Shown: positions 27,599 through 37,414 of the stretch, one piece after another
Position numbering within the stretch: position 1 is the first letter of the stretch
Layout of the letters: each line of letters opens with the position of its first letter
Assembly (NCBI RefSeq): GCF_004360145.1
Contig: NZ_SAIT01000019.1
Location: 1 to 64,000 of the forward strand
Direction: 5' to 3'
From: Aliiroseovarius marinus
GTDB lineage: Bacteria > Pseudomonadota > Alphaproteobacteria > Rhodobacterales > Rhodobacteraceae
Length of the DNA stretch: 64,000 nt
The notes under the pieces: model-generated
The model's database searches: none
The model's input: only the letters and a program-made list of their open reading frames with translations
Told to the model about the DNA's origin: nothing
Position numbers and translations under genes: made by a program

Positions 27599-28783
27599 TT
27601 AGTAAACCTTGCCCTTTTTGACCTTGGACGAGAATTCGGTTTCTCCGCCCTCGGCCAGGATCTTGGCTTGCTCAATCCAGCCGTCCCGTTCGATCCGGCC
27701 TTTGAATTTCAGGTTGTCGTCAACCCATGCGATCTCGTCCGCGCCCCATTTGGCGATCTGGTCGAAATGCCAAAAGCCCAGCTCGTTCAGGGTCTGCTCA
27801 AGCTTCGGACCAACGCCCTTCAGCTGTTTCAGATCGTCAGCACCTGCCTTGCGGGGGGCTTTCATGGTGCGAGGTTTCTTCGCCTTGCCGGTCGCCGCGG
27901 GGGCTGCGTCAGCCTTGGTCGCCTTGGTAGGCGCTTTAGCGGAGGTTTTTTTCGGGGTTGCCTTCTTCGGCTCGGCTTTCTTAGCGGCCGGTTTGGCCTG
28001 CTGGGCCGCCGGTTTGCCGGTCGCAGGCGCTTTCGGGGTCGGCGCGGCGGCGTTGCGGCCAGCCACAACACCGTCTTTGCCGATCCACGGCGTCAGCAGC
28101 GGAACTTCGGTGCCGTCGATGCGCTTCACGGTGTCACCAATGTCGGTGGCCAGCTGAACCGATGCGTTATACTGCGTTTTGCCGCTGTCATATTCGGTCA
28201 GCGAGGTCAGACCCGACAGAGGCTCGGCCGCATAACGACCGTTCTGCGGGCCGGGCGTGGGCACATTGCCGGCGCGCAGCTCGTCCACGATCTTGGCAAA
28301 GCTCTCGGCCGTCAGATCTTCGTAGTAATCCTTGCCAATTTGGGCCATCGGCGCGTTGGTGCACGAGCCCAAGCACTCGACCTCTTCCCAGCTCAGCTTG
28401 CCATCGTCCGAGACAACATGCGGCTTGTCGGCGATCTTTTCACGACAGACAGCGATCAGGTCTTCCGCGCCGCAGATCATGCAGCCTGTGGTGCCGCAAA
28501 TCTGGATATGCGCGACCGAGCCAACCGGCTGCAGTTGGAACATGAAATAGAACGAGGCGACTTCCAGCACGCGGATATAGGCCATACCCAGCATGTCGGC
28601 CACTGCTTCAATCGCGGGCTTGGTCAGCCAGCCTTCTTGTTCCTGTGCCCGCCACAAAAGCGGGATCACCGCCGAGGCCTGACGCCCCTCGGGATATTTC
28701 GTGATCTGCCCTTCCGCCCACGCAAGGTTGGCTGGCGTGAAAGCAAAGCTTTCGGGCTGTTCATGATGCAAACGGCGGAGCAT
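27599..28783 (-). CDS. nuoE: NADH-quinone oxidoreductase subunit E with C-terminal helix-hairpin-helix fusion
   Basis: A 394-residue protein whose first ~180 residues are the 24-kDa complex I subunit. The [2Fe-2S] cluster N1a ligands are Cys96, Cys101, Cys137 and Cys141 (CGTTGC and CLGSC). Typical NuoE is 160-240 residues, so about 150-200 are extra. Residues about 244-312 are a Lys/Ala/Pro linker like those of histone H1-like tails. Residues about 313-385 form a small domain beginning [22 protein letters not shown], which reads as a helix-hairpin-helix. Such domains usually bind DNA or protein partners. The start overlaps the nuoD stop region by 1 bp. Confidence 0.93.
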   Translation of the reverse strand: MLRRLHHEQPESFAFTPANLAWAEGQITKYPEGRQASAVIPLLWRAQEQEGWLTKPAIEAVADMLGMAYIRVLEVASFYFMFQLQPVGSVAHIQICGTTGCMICGAEDLIAVCREKIADKPHVVSDDGKLSWEEVECLGSCTNAPMAQIGKDYYEDLTAESFAKIVDELRAGNVPTPGPQNGRYAAEPLSGLTSLTEYDSGKTQYNASVQLATDIGDTVKRIDGTEVPLLTPWIGKDGVVAGRNAAAPTPKAPATGKPAAQQAKPAAKKAEPKKATPKKTSAKAPTKATKADAAPAATGKAKKPRTMKAPRKAGADDLKQLKGVGPKLEQTLNELGFWHFDQIAKWGADEIAWVDDNLKFKGRIERDGWIEQAKILAEGGETEFSSKVKKGKVY

Positions 28784-30006
28784 TAGCGGTCGATCTCCCC
28801 AAACACGATGTCCATGGTGCCGATGATGGCGGCAACGTCGGCCAGTTGGTGGCCACCGGCCACATAGTCCATGGCCTGAAGATGCAGGAACCCGGGCGCG
28901 CGGATTTTCGAGCGGTAGGGTTTGTTCGATCCGTCCGACACCAGATAGACGCCGAATTCGCCTTTCGGCGCTTCAACGGCGGCGTAGACTTCACCCTCGG
29001 GCAGCTTGAAGCCTTCGGTGTAAAGCTTGAAGTGGTGGATCAGGCTTTCCATCGACTGCTTCATGTCGCTACGCTTGGGCGGGGTCAGCTTGCCACGGGC
29101 CAGCACATCGCCCTGCCCTTCCGGCGCGCGCAGTTTGTCGACACACTGCAGGATGATCGACAGCGACTGGCGCATCTCTTCCATGCGGACGAGGTAGCGG
29201 TCATAGCAGTCGCCGTTCTTGCCGACGGGGATCTGGAACTCGAACTCGTCATAGCATTCATAGGGCTGCGCGCGACGCAGGTCCCATGCCAGACCCGAGC
29301 CACGAACCATCACGCCCGAGAAGCCCCAATCCAGAATGTCCTGCTCATCGACCACACCAATGTCAGCGTTGCGCTGCTTGAAGATGCGGTTTTCGGTCAG
29401 AAGCTCGTCCAGATCCTTGATGCGGGTCGGGAAGTGGTGGGCCCATGTCTCGATATCGTCGATCAGTTCGGGCGGCAGGTCCTGGTGGACACCGCCGGGA
29501 CGGAAATAGTTGGCGTGCAGACGCGCGCCACAGGCACGTTCGTAAAAGCCCATAAGCGCTTCACGCTCGACAAAGCCCCAGAGCGGCGGGGTCAATGCGC
29601 CCACGTCCATCGCCTGCGTGGTCACGTTCAGCAGGTGGTTCAGCACACGACCGATTTCCGAGAACAGAACGCGGATCAGCTGACCACGACGCGGCACTTC
29701 GACACCGGCCAGTTTCTCGATCGCCAGACACCACGCGTGTTCCTGGTTCATCGGGGCCACATAGTCCAGACGGTCGAAATACGGCAGGTTCTGCAGATAG
29801 GTGCGGCTTTCCATCAGCTTTTCGGTGCCACGGTGCAGAAGGCCGATATGCGGGTCGGCCCGCTCGACAATCTCGCCATCCAGCTCAAGCACCATACGCA
29901 GCACGCCGTGTGCCGCCGGGTGCTGAGGCCCGAAGTTGATGTTAAAGTTTCGGATCTTCTGTTCGCCGGTTTTGGCGTCTTCGAAGTTGTTGGATCCGTC
30001 CATCAT
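28783..30006 (-). CDS. nuoD: NADH-quinone oxidoreductase subunit D
   Basis: A ~407-residue subunit (49 kDa homologue) that forms the quinone pocket with NuoB. Conserved parts are [28 protein letters not shown] and [17 protein letters not shown], and the family's GxDxxLRRxxPY pattern near [10 protein letters not shown]. The start is ATGATG: the first ATG (30006) overlaps the sulfotransferase stop by ATGA, the second begins at 30003; both fit. No hydrogenase-type cysteines are present, as expected. Position downstream of a sulfotransferase rather than nuoC is unusual. Confidence 0.95.
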   Translation of the reverse strand: MMDGSNNFEDAKTGEQKIRNFNINFGPQHPAAHGVLRMVLELDGEIVERADPHIGLLHRGTEKLMESRTYLQNLPYFDRLDYVAPMNQEHAWCLAIEKLAGVEVPRRGQLIRVLFSEIGRVLNHLLNVTTQAMDVGALTPPLWGFVEREALMGFYERACGARLHANYFRPGGVHQDLPPELIDDIETWAHHFPTRIKDLDELLTENRIFKQRNADIGVVDEQDILDWGFSGVMVRGSGLAWDLRRAQPYECYDEFEFQIPVGKNGDCYDRYLVRMEEMRQSLSIILQCVDKLRAPEGQGDVLARGKLTPPKRSDMKQSMESLIHHFKLYTEGFKLPEGEVYAAVEAPKGEFGVYLVSDGSNKPYRSKIRAPGFLHLQAMDYVAGGHQLADVAAIIGTMDIVFGEIDR

Positions 30007-30860
30007 ACGCTCACCATCTTCTGGGTCCATTCCGACGGAAGTTCACCCATGAACTTCTCGACGAAATTGTATTGCGGTTTAAGGGCTGCTTGCAGCTGGG
30101 CCCGTTGGGCTGCTGGCAGGTCGGCAGACACGCTGCGATGCACCACGCGGTCAAACTGTGCCGGTTCATGGGTGATCCCCAAAAACGCACAAAGGCGCGC
30201 GATTGCGTCAGGCGTGAACAGCCGTTCGTAAAATTCAATGTGAAACATCCCAGTCGGCACAGCGGCGCTGAGACGGTTCAGAGTGCGGCGATAGTTCGAC
30301 CGCTCAAGGATGTTCGTGGCCGTCCCGTCCAGAACGCCCTTGATTTTGGCGTCCAAGGCAGCGCGTCCGCCCTGTCCTGCGACCATGCGGATGTTCGACC
30401 AGATGCGTTCCACCGGGTCACGCATCAAATAGACAAAGCGCACTTTGTCGGTCAGCCCGGCCATCGCACGGAAGGTTGCCTCTTTCAGCATGCCATAGGC
30501 CGGGGTGAAGTCCCCGATCAGTTTGGCATCGCCCGAGGCTTTCTGGACAAAGCTCAGATAGGCGGCGTCGTCGCGGGTTTCCCCGTCAAACGTGTCCAGC
30601 CAAGCCTCGCCATCCGCCAGCAGGCGTTGCTGATGCGGCTTCGGAGTGTCCTCTGCCGCCAGTCGGGCGCGCACGCCGTCCAGACGCTCTTCCAGCTGCT
30701 TGCGGTGCCAAGCTCCGCTGCCATGCTCAAGCGCGTCGAAATAGTGAAGCTCCTTCACCGCCGGAAGCTGACACTCCCGGTGCGCATTCAGGTAGTCGTA
30801 CAGCCAGCTTGTGCCAGCCTTCGTCGCCCCAACGCAGAATATGAAGGTTTGCCCACTCAT
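30003..30860 (-). CDS. Sulfotransferase-family protein inserted between nuoC and nuoD
   Basis: A 285-residue protein with the PAPS-dependent sulfotransferase fold. The 5'-phosphosulfate loop is [14 protein letters not shown] (residues 11-24, Lys14). The 3'-phosphate-binding segment is [16 protein letters not shown] (about residues 135-150). An LxxHxx-like KELHYFD at about residue 37 resembles the acceptor side of heparan-type enzymes. The start at 30860 ([11 protein letters not shown]) is 5 bp after nuoC and its end overlaps nuoD by ATGA, so it is translated as part of the nuo operon. There is no signal peptide. The acceptor (polysaccharide, lipid or other) is unknown. It is not a complex I subunit. 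Confidence 0.85.
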   Translation of the reverse strand: MSGQTFIFCVGATKAGTSWLYDYLNAHRECQLPAVKELHYFDALEHGSGAWHRKQLEERLDGVRARLAAEDTPKPHQQRLLADGEAWLDTFDGETRDDAAYLSFVQKASGDAKLIGDFTPAYGMLKEATFRAMAGLTDKVRFVYLMRDPVERIWSNIRMVAGQGGRAALDAKIKGVLDGTATNILERSNYRRTLNRLSAAVPTGMFHIEFYERLFTPDAIARLCAFLGITHEPAQFDRVVHRSVSADLPAAQRAQLQAALKPQYNFVEKFMGELPSEWTQKMVSV

Positions 30861-30865
30861 CAGGA

Positions 30866-31477
30866 TCAGCCTTTGGCCTCTTCCGTTTTCTCGTCGCCGG
30901 GCAGGATATAGTTTGCACCTTCCCACGGGGACATGAAGTCGAACTGGCGGTAATCTTGGGTCAGGGTTACGGGTTCATACACCACGCGCTTCTCGACCTC
31001 GTCATACCGCACTTCGGTATAGCCGGTGGTCGGGAAATCCTTGCGCAGCGGGAAGCCGCGGAAACCATAGTCGGTCAGGATGCGACGCAGATCCGGGTGG
31101 CCTGTGAACAGGATGCCGAACATGTCGAACACTTCACGCTCGAACCAGTTGGCCGATTTGTGGACTTCGGTGATCGAGGGCACCATCTCGTCCTCGCGCA
31201 CGGCCACTTTCACGCGGATGCGCTGGTTCGTGTACATGGACAGGAAGTGGTAAACCACGTCGAAACGGGCTTCACGCTCGGGATGGTCGACGGCGGTGAT
31301 ATCCACCAACGTCGAGAACTTGCAGCCGTTGTCGGTCTTCAGGAACTCGATAAAGGCCACAATACCCGACAGCGGTACGTTCACGGTCAGCTCGCCATAG
31401 GCGACATCCCAGTTCAGGACACAGTCGGGACGTTTGGCTTCAATGGTTGCGCCAAGTTCTTTCAGGGCTTCGCTCAT
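30866..31477 (-). CDS. nuoC: NADH-quinone oxidoreductase subunit C
   Basis: A 203-residue peripheral subunit (30 kDa homologue) of complex I, separate from NuoD here rather than fused as in E. coli. The family signature [31 protein letters not shown] is present from about residue 114. Start MSEALKELG; nuoB ends 3 bp upstream. Confidence 0.96.
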   Translation of the reverse strand: MSEALKELGATIEAKRPDCVLNWDVAYGELTVNVPLSGIVAFIEFLKTDNGCKFSTLVDITAVDHPEREARFDVVYHFLSMYTNQRIRVKVAVREDEMVPSITEVHKSANWFEREVFDMFGILFTGHPDLRRILTDYGFRGFPLRKDFPTTGYTEVRYDEVEKRVVYEPVTLTQDYRQFDFMSPWEGANYILPGDEKTEEAKG

Positions 31478-31480
31478 CGC

Positions 31481-32005
31481 TTACCTCACAATCGTGCCGG
31501 TGCGGCGGATTTTGCGTTGCAGCTGCAGGATGCCATACAGCAGTGCCTCTGCAGTCGGAGGGCAGCCGGGTACGTAAACGTCCACGGGCACGATGCGGTC
31601 ACATCCACGCACCACCGAGTAGGAATAGTGATAGTAACCACCACCGTTCGCGCAGGATCCCATCGAGATCACATAGCGCGGATCGGGCATCTGGTCGTAC
31701 ACTTTGCGCAGCGCCGGGGCCATCTTGTTGGTCAGCGTGCCGGCCACAATCATCAGGTCCGACTGACGCGGGGACGCACGCGGGGCGGTCCCGAAACGCT
31801 CGAGGTCATAGTGGGCCATCGCCGAGTGCATCATTTCAACCGCGCAGCAGGCCAGACCAAAGGTCATCCAGTGCAGTGAGCCAGTACGGGCCCAGTTGAT
31901 GATGTCATCCGTGGTGGTCAGCAGAAAGCCCTTGTCGGCCAGCTGATCATTCAGAAGACGGGTCGCGTGTTCGCGGTCACCGCCTGCCGTGTTGGCTCCG
32001 GTCAT
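31481..32005 (-). CDS. nuoB: NADH-quinone oxidoreductase subunit B
   Basis: A 174-residue subunit holding the terminal [4Fe-4S] cluster N2 that reduces quinone. Cluster ligands are the tandem CysCys in [11 protein letters not shown], the Cys in MGSCANGGG, and the Cys in VPGCPP. The start MTGANTAGG (32005) overlaps the nuoA stop as TGATG; an ATG three codons upstream (32014) with an AGGTG ribosome site is an alternative. It contacts NuoD and NuoI. Confidence 0.96.
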   Translation of the reverse strand: MTGANTAGGDREHATRLLNDQLADKGFLLTTTDDIINWARTGSLHWMTFGLACCAVEMMHSAMAHYDLERFGTAPRASPRQSDLMIVAGTLTNKMAPALRKVYDQMPDPRYVISMGSCANGGGYYHYSYSVVRGCDRIVPVDVYVPGCPPTAEALLYGILQLQRKIRRTGTIVR

Positions 32006-32370
32006 CACTCCCATTCCAGCGCACCTTTCTTCCATTCATAAGCAAAGCCGATCGTCAGAACGGCCAAGAACACCATCATCGACCAGAACCCGACCAACCC
32101 GACATCCTTGAAGGCCACGGCCCAAGGGAACAGGAAGGCAATTTCCAGATCGAAAATGATGAACAGGATCGCCACCAGGTAAAACCGGCTGTCAAATTTC
32201 ATCCGTGCGTCATCGAAGGCATTGAAACCGCATTCGTAAGCACTAAGTTTTTCGGGGTCGGGATTGCGGACTGCCAGCACAACGGCTGCGAGGATCAGAA
32301 CAAGTCCGATAACAATGGCGAGTCCGAGGAAAATGATGATGGGGAGGTATTCCCGGAGAAGATCTTCCAC
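32005..32370 (-). CDS. nuoA: NADH-quinone oxidoreductase subunit A
   Basis: A 121-residue, three-helix membrane subunit, first gene of the complex I operon. The conserved loop is [36 protein letters not shown] (about residues 40-75), which includes the Cys next to the quinone pocket. The start codon is GTG (complement of 32368-32370), preceded by AAGGAG; no in-frame ATG gives a better N-terminus. Confidence 0.95.
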   Translation of the reverse strand: MEDLLREYLPIIIFLGLAIVIGLVLILAAVVLAVRNPDPEKLSAYECGFNAFDDARMKFDSRFYLVAILFIIFDLEIAFLFPWAVAFKDVGLVGFWSMMVFLAVLTIGFAYEWKKGALEWE

Positions 32371-32681
32371 GTGTGGCTCCTTATAAAGCGGATTTACCGC
32401 CTTTCGCTAGCTATGTGCGGTTTACCGCCGCACCGATGCAGGGTCAACCGACAGGCCATCGCATTCAATCATTTGAATTCGAGGCCGCATACCGTCACAA
32501 AACGGTCGCAATAGCGTTGAAAGTAAGGGGCGTGAGCGCTACCCGCGCTGCAGGATCATTCAAAAATTCCATCACGTGTTAAGCAATTTTCCTTGTCGTC
32601 TTTTCGCCCGTCCGAGCATCTGCAGCATTTCCGCTTCTGTGACGGGTCAGAAAAGAGACTCACCGGGGCGTGCGTCGTCGC
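32371..32681. other. Intergenic leader of the nuo operon (311 bp, no gene)
   Basis: No convincing reading frame lies here. It holds the putative nuo promoter (32419-32447), the nuoA ribosome site (AAGGAG), and a short GCGG/CCGC stem at 32388-32400. The rest, next to the stop of the minus-strand gene at 32682, shows nothing I can name. Confidence 0.6.
32419..32447 (-). promoter_or_regulatory. Putative sigma-70 promoter of the nuo operon
   Basis: On the minus strand TTGACC (complement of 32442-32447) lies 17 nt upstream of TAAACC (complement of 32419-32424). The -35 matches well and the -10 poorly. Expected start is near 32411, giving a leader of about 40 nt before the nuoA GTG. Confidence 0.4.
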
Positions 32682-33047
32682 CTAGCTAAACGCAAGTCGC
32701 AGGGCGCAAATTGTCAGCACGACAGTCACCGGTCCCCACAAAAAACGCTCGGCGCGCGAAGGAGTGGCCAGATTGGCTATCGTCGTGGCAATTGTGACGG
32801 CAAAGGCGGCCCAAAAAGTCCAGTTTGGCCAGTCTGGTACAATGCCGGCGCGTGCCGCCATCGCGGTTCCCATGAAAGCCAGAAGAGCCCCCTGCCCGAT
32901 GGCCGCCATGCGCATGGCCGGAGGCAAACGACCGCGCCAGCGACCGCCGTTTGCCAGATGCCCCCACGGTGCCCCCAACGCCATGCAGGCTTGGAAGCAC
33001 ACAAGGATCGCGATCAGCGCGACGTATATCCAGCCAGCCCAGATCAT
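32682..33047 (-). CDS. Small four-helix membrane protein
   Basis: A 121-residue hydrophobic protein with about four membrane segments (residues 5-25, 45-65, 75-92 and 100-118) and short Arg-rich loops. A GAPWGHLANGGRWRGRLPPAMR loop between segments 1 and 2 is the most distinctive part. I do not recognise a family with certainty. It lies 17 bp after the enoyl-CoA hydratase gene on the same strand, so it may be the last gene of the liu transcript, but nothing ties it to leucine breakdown. Confidence 0.65.
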   Translation of the reverse strand: MIWAGWIYVALIAILVCFQACMALGAPWGHLANGGRWRGRLPPAMRMAAIGQGALLAFMGTAMAARAGIVPDWPNWTFWAAFAVTIATTIANLATPSRAERFLWGPVTVVLTICALRLAFS

Positions 33048-33064
33048 GTGCGGAGGCTAGCAGG

Positions 33065-33847
33065 TTACGCCCAACTTGGCTTCTCTTTTGCGAAGAAGGC
33101 CGCGATGCCTTCCTGCGCCTCGGCGCTTTCCCAGCGCGCGACCAGACCAGCAATGGTTTCGTCGATGATCTCTTCCGTGATGGGCGGACCAAGACGGCGG
33201 GCCAATGCTTTGGCTTCGGCCACAGCGCCCGGAGCCACGGAGAGGTAAGGCTTCACTTCCGCTTCGACGGCGGCATCCAAATCCTCGGGCGCGACGGCCT
33301 TGGCCAGAAGGCCCAGTGTCACAGCCTCGTCCGCATCGAAAATGCGCGCCGACATGAAGACACGGCGCGCCATCGCCTCGCCCAGACGGGCCAGAACGTA
33401 GGGTCCGATGGTGGCCGGGATCAGGCCCAGACGGGTTTCGGTCAGGCCAAACTTTGCCCCCTGAACACCGATCGAAACATCGGACACCGAGGCCATGCCA
33501 ACCCCACCACCAAATGCCTGCCCCTGCACGCGTGCAATCAAGGGCTTGGGCATTTCATTCAATGCGTTCAACATCATAGCCAGCTTCTTGGCCTCGACCC
33601 CACGGGTCACCGGGTCCGCCGCCATCTGGTCCTGCATCCAGCGCAAATCCCCGCCCGCGCAGAAGCTTTTGCCGTCGCCGGTCAGGATCACGACTCGTAC
33701 CGCGTCATCCGCACCCAGCTTGTGGGCGGCGTCCGTCAGCTCTTCAATCATCTGAGCCGACATGGCATTGTGCTTGTCCGCACGATCCAGAAGCAGTGTG
33801 GCTACGCCGCGTTCGTCCGTGCTGATCGAAATGGTTTCGTAGGCCAT
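33065..33847 (-). CDS. liuC: Enoyl-CoA hydratase family, likely methylglutaconyl-CoA hydratase
   Basis: A 260-residue crotonase. In the leucine/isovalerate pathway the enzyme at this position hydrates 3-methylglutaconyl-CoA to HMG-CoA. Oxyanion-hole segments are SFCAGGDLRWM (about residues 62-72) and AFGGGVGMASVSDV (about 107-120), with a Glu in the TETRLGLIPA stretch. The ATG at 33847 is preceded by GGGGAG at 5 bp; a GTG at 33853 overlapping the upstream stop is less likely. The substrate follows from the neighbours (HMG-CoA lyase, methylcrotonyl-CoA carboxylase, isovaleryl-CoA dehydrogenase). Confidence 0.85.
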   Translation of the reverse strand: MAYETISISTDERGVATLLLDRADKHNAMSAQMIEELTDAAHKLGADDAVRVVILTGDGKSFCAGGDLRWMQDQMAADPVTRGVEAKKLAMMLNALNEMPKPLIARVQGQAFGGGVGMASVSDVSIGVQGAKFGLTETRLGLIPATIGPYVLARLGEAMARRVFMSARIFDADEAVTLGLLAKAVAPEDLDAAVEAEVKPYLSVAPGAVAEAKALARRLGPPITEEIIDETIAGLVARWESAEAQEGIAAFFAKEKPSWA

Positions 33848-33849
33848 GG

Positions 33850-34704
33850 TCACTCCCCTGCCCGCATTTGCCGCGCCATGACGGCGGCTTTTTCAAGAAT
33901 GTCCCGGTCCAGCCCGGTGGTGTAGCCCAGCGCAGTCACACGGTCATGCACGGCCTCAGTCGCCACGTTGCCCTGCGCGCCCGGCGCGTAAGGACAGCCG
34001 CCCAGCCCGCCGACAGCCGCGTCAAACACGCGAATGCCCTTGGCCAAGGACGCCTCGACATTGTCACAGGCCCGACCGCTGGTGTCGTGATAGTGGCCAG
34101 CAAACTTCGCCGCGTCGCCCTCGCCCAACACGGCGTCCAGCATGGCCGAGATACTCTCGGGCGTCGCTTGCCCAATCGTATCACCCAGCGAGATTTCGTA
34201 GCAGCCCATCGCCAGAAGCTCTTTCGCGACCCACGCCACCTGCGCGGGGTCGGTCGGCCCATCGTAAGGGCAGTCCGTCACGCACGAGATATAGCCACGC
34301 ATCGGAAGGCCTGCCGCCTTGGCCGCTTCGGCCACCGGTTGGAACCGTTCAAGGCTTTCGGCAATCGTGCAGTTGATGTTGGCTTTCGAAAATCCTTCCG
34401 AAGCCGAGCCGAAAATCGCAATCTCGTCGGCCTTCGCCGCCACTGCGCCTTCAAACCCGCGCATGTTCGGTGTTAGCGCCGCATAGGACACGCCCGGCGC
34501 GCGGGTGATACCCGCAAGAACATCTGCGCTATCGGCCATTTGCGGCACCCATTTGGGGCTAACAAAGCTGGCAATCTCGATCCGCTTGAAGCCCGCGCCA
34601 GACAGCAGGTCGACCAGAGCGATCTTCTCTTCGGTCGGGATCTGACGCTTTTCGTTTTGCAACCCGTCACGCGGGCCGACTTCGAAAATTTCAACATATT
34701 CCAT
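33850..34704 (-). CDS. liuE: Hydroxymethylglutaryl-CoA lyase
   Basis: A 284-residue TIM-barrel lyase that splits HMG-CoA into acetyl-CoA and acetoacetate, the last step of leucine catabolism. The N-terminal motif EVGPRDGLQNEK (about residues 7-18) and the signature GLGGCPYAPGAQGN with the catalytic Cys (about 234-247) are complete. Metal-binding Asp and His residues (GHYHDTSG) are present. It abuts liuC (stop 33850) and starts 3 bp after the GST gene ends. Confidence 0.93.
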   Translation of the reverse strand: MEYVEIFEVGPRDGLQNEKRQIPTEEKIALVDLLSGAGFKRIEIASFVSPKWVPQMADSADVLAGITRAPGVSYAALTPNMRGFEGAVAAKADEIAIFGSASEGFSKANINCTIAESLERFQPVAEAAKAAGLPMRGYISCVTDCPYDGPTDPAQVAWVAKELLAMGCYEISLGDTIGQATPESISAMLDAVLGEGDAAKFAGHYHDTSGRACDNVEASLAKGIRVFDAAVGGLGGCPYAPGAQGNVATEAVHDRVTALGYTTGLDRDILEKAAVMARQMRAGE

Positions 34705-34707
34705 GAC

Positions 34708-35385
34708 TTACTCCTCAGGCACGGGATAGAAATCCTGCGCATAGAAACGCTGTTCACCTTCACGGGCGACGGTGCGCTGATAGGACGGCAAGGCTTCGAT
34801 CCGCGCTTTATAGGCCGTGACATTCGGGAACTCATCGAGCTTCACATAGTAAGGCGCGGCGAAGATGTTGAACCCCATCATGATATCGGCGGCCGAGAAT
34901 CCGCGATCCAACAGCCAGTCGCGTCCTTCAAGCCGTTTCTCAAGCCCCGCCAGCGTGTGGCGCAGACGCGCCACGTTCAGCTTCAGCACAATCGGGCTGG
35001 CCTTTGCAGGCGGACGCAGGAAAACCATCTGCATGTTTAGCTGTTCGATCAGGCTGGCCATGGTTTCGGTGTAGTGAATCCACTGCAGATAATCCGTGCG
35101 TTCCGGCTGGCCGGGGGCCACGCCCAGTTCGGGCGCATAGGTCTCGGTCAGGTACTCAACAATGGCCCCGCTTTCCGACATGGTGATGTCACCGATTTCC
35201 AGCGCCGGAATGCGGGTGGCGGGCGAGACCTTGCGCAACCCGCCTTCGAACATCTCTTTCGAGCCGATCTTGTACTCGACCACCTCAAGAGCCTCGCCGA
35301 GCTTGTCTTCCAACCCGATCTCTTCGATCAGCCACAGCACCCGGACCGAGCGCCCGTATTGCACATGGTGCAGACGGAACGTCAT
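34708..35385 (-). CDS. Glutathione S-transferase family protein inside the liu operon
   Basis: A 225-residue protein with the thioredoxin-like N-terminal domain (residues 1-85, SVRVLWLIEEIGLE and the glutathione-binding MSESGAIVEYL) and an all-helical C-terminal domain (RHTLAGLEKRLEGRDWLLDRGFSAADIMMGF). It is the usual length for bacterial GSTs. Translation overlaps mccA by ATGA, so it is co-expressed with the leucine pathway. It could protect against electrophilic acyl-CoA by-products, but this is inference; it is not a recognised pathway enzyme. Confidence 0.87.
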   Translation of the reverse strand: MTFRLHHVQYGRSVRVLWLIEEIGLEDKLGEALEVVEYKIGSKEMFEGGLRKVSPATRIPALEIGDITMSESGAIVEYLTETYAPELGVAPGQPERTDYLQWIHYTETMASLIEQLNMQMVFLRPPAKASPIVLKLNVARLRHTLAGLEKRLEGRDWLLDRGFSAADIMMGFNIFAAPYYVKLDEFPNVTAYKARIEALPSYQRTVAREGEQRFYAQDFYPVPEE

Positions 35386-37322
35386 GCCTCTTCCTCTTCG
35401 TCTTCCAGACGGATCAGCGGCGCGCCAGCTTCCACCTGATCGCCATCGGCGCAGAGGACTTCGGCAACCACACCGTCGCGCGCAGCTTCCAGCGAATGCT
35501 CCATCTTCATCGCTTCAAGGATCGCAAGGCGGTCGCCTTCCTTCACCTCTTGGCCTGCGGTGGCGAAGACGGCTTTCACAAGGCCCGGCATCGGCGCTTC
35601 GATCACACCCGCACCAGCACCGCTGTCAGCCATCTGATCCAAGGGATCGGCCACGTGGAATTCCAGACCCGATTGGGCAAAGACGGTAACCACATTGCCC
35701 GCTTTCGCCACGCGCGGGCCACGGTCGCCGCCCATTTTCCACTGACCGTTCAGGCACAGCGCCTCGATCTGGTCTTCGCCCACGGTGATCATGTGGCGAT
35801 CCGCGCCATAGGATGTCACGACCACGTCAAACTGTTCGTCCGCGTGGGTCAGGGTCACGAAATGGTTCAGCCCGCCCCACAGGGTAAAGCCCGTACCTTC
35901 GCGCTTCAGCAGGTCCAGAGCACACAGGGCCGCGGCGCCAATGTCACTTAGGCTTGGGCCCGGCTCGTCGGTCAGCGCTTCCAAATCACGTTCGATCAGG
36001 CCGGTGTCCACGTCGCCAGCGGCAAAGCCCTCGTGACGCGTCAGGGCGCCCAAGAAGGCAAGGTTGGTGACCGATCCCGCCACTTCCGTGTGCGACAGAG
36101 CCGAGGACAGCATCCGCAACGCAGCCGCACGCGAGCCCGCATGCACCGTTAGTTTCGCAATCATCGGGTCATAGAACGGGCTGATCGTATCCCCTGCCCG
36201 CACGCCGGTATCGGCGCGCGCGCCTTCAGGGAACTTCAGATGAGACAGCGTACCGGTCGCGGGCAGGAAGCCCTTCGGCACATCCTCTGCATAAAGTCGT
36301 GCTTCGAACGCGTGGCCGGTGATGGTCAACTCGTCTTGCTGCTTGGGTAGACCTTCGCCCGAGGCAACGCGCAGCTGCCATTCAACAAGGTCAACGCCCG
36401 TGATTTCTTCGGTCACGGGGTGTTCCACCTGCAGGCGGGTGTTCATTTCCATGAACCAGAAACCATCGGTCCGCAGACCATTGGCGCCGTCCACAATGAA
36501 TTCAACCGTACCTGCGCCCTTATAGCCGATGGCCTCGGCCGCGCGAACGCCTGCCATGCCCATCGCCTCGCGGACCTCTTCGGTCATGCCGGGCGCCGGA
36601 GCTTCTTCGATCACTTTCTGGTGGCGGCGCTGCAACGAGCAGTCGCGCTCGAACAGGTGCACCGCGTGGGTGCCGTCGCCGAAAACCTGCACCTCGATGT
36701 GACGGGGCGATAGGATGTATTTCTCGATCAACACGTCGGGGTTGCCGAAGGCGGTCTGTGCCTCGCCCTGTGCGCTGGCCAGAGCGTCTGCGAAATCCGC
36801 AGGATCGTCCACACGACGCATCCCCTTACCGCCGCCGCCAGCAACAGCCTTGATCAGCACCGGATAGCCGATGTCCTTTGCCTGATCTGCCAAGAACGCC
36901 GGATCCTGATTTTCGCCGTGATAGCCAGGCACGACCGGCACGCCAGCCTCTTCCATCAGCTTCTTGGCGGCATCCTTCAGACCCATCTTGCGGATCGCGT
37001 CTGAAGACGGGCCAATGAAGGTCAGGCCAGCTTTTTCAACCGCGTCCACGAAGTCGGGGTTTTCCGACAGGAAGCCATAGCCGGGGTGAATGCCTTGCGC
37101 ACCGGTGTCGAGCGCCACCTGAATGATCCGGTCGCCCAGAAGATAGGACTGCGCGGGCTGCGGCGGGCCAATGTGAACAGCTTCATCGGCCATCCGTACG
37201 TGACGCGCATTCGCATCGGCATCCGAGTACACCGCCACGGTGGCCACGCCCAGCTTTCGGGCGGTGTCGATGACGCGGCAGGCAATCTCGCCGCGGTTTG
37301 CAATCAGAATTTTCGTGAACAT
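35382..37322 (-). CDS. liuD: Methylcrotonyl-CoA carboxylase, biotin-containing alpha subunit
   Basis: A 646-residue protein that carboxylates its own biotin. Biotin carboxylase domain residues 1-450: KILIANRGEIACRV at the start, the ATP-grasp loop GGGGKGMRRV, and EMNTRLQVEHPVTE. A BT domain follows. The C-terminal biotinyl domain carries AMKMEH, with the biotin on Lys606, 41 residues from the end. The ATG at 37322 (MFTKILIANRG) fits the family. It pairs with the carboxyltransferase subunit 92 bp upstream. Biotin is attached by BirA (14530-15297). Confidence 0.93.
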   Translation of the reverse strand: MFTKILIANRGEIACRVIDTARKLGVATVAVYSDADANARHVRMADEAVHIGPPQPAQSYLLGDRIIQVALDTGAQGIHPGYGFLSENPDFVDAVEKAGLTFIGPSSDAIRKMGLKDAAKKLMEEAGVPVVPGYHGENQDPAFLADQAKDIGYPVLIKAVAGGGGKGMRRVDDPADFADALASAQGEAQTAFGNPDVLIEKYILSPRHIEVQVFGDGTHAVHLFERDCSLQRRHQKVIEEAPAPGMTEEVREAMGMAGVRAAEAIGYKGAGTVEFIVDGANGLRTDGFWFMEMNTRLQVEHPVTEEITGVDLVEWQLRVASGEGLPKQQDELTITGHAFEARLYAEDVPKGFLPATGTLSHLKFPEGARADTGVRAGDTISPFYDPMIAKLTVHAGSRAAALRMLSSALSHTEVAGSVTNLAFLGALTRHEGFAAGDVDTGLIERDLEALTDEPGPSLSDIGAAALCALDLLKREGTGFTLWGGLNHFVTLTHADEQFDVVVTSYGADRHMITVGEDQIEALCLNGQWKMGGDRGPRVAKAGNVVTVFAQSGLEFHVADPLDQMADSGAGAGVIEAPMPGLVKAVFATAGQEVKEGDRLAILEAMKMEHSLEAARDGVVAEVLCADGDQVEAGAPLIRLEDEEEEA

Positions 37323-37414
37323 ATTTCTGTTCCTTTTGTCGGGCGGAGGCTCCGGGGTTACGTGCCCTGCGGACCTCCGAGAGTATGTCCGGCCCAATGA
37401 CGGGCCGGGTCCGA

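Noticed and set aside
26549-28786. 745-codon open frame on the plus strand, antisense to nuoF, the small gene and nuoE
   Set aside because: It crosses three real genes in the opposite direction and has no motif. It is a shadow of third-position GC bias.
32373-32582. 69-codon plus-strand frame in the nuo leader
   Set aside because: No ribosome site and no recognisable features; it overlaps the promoter region of nuoA.
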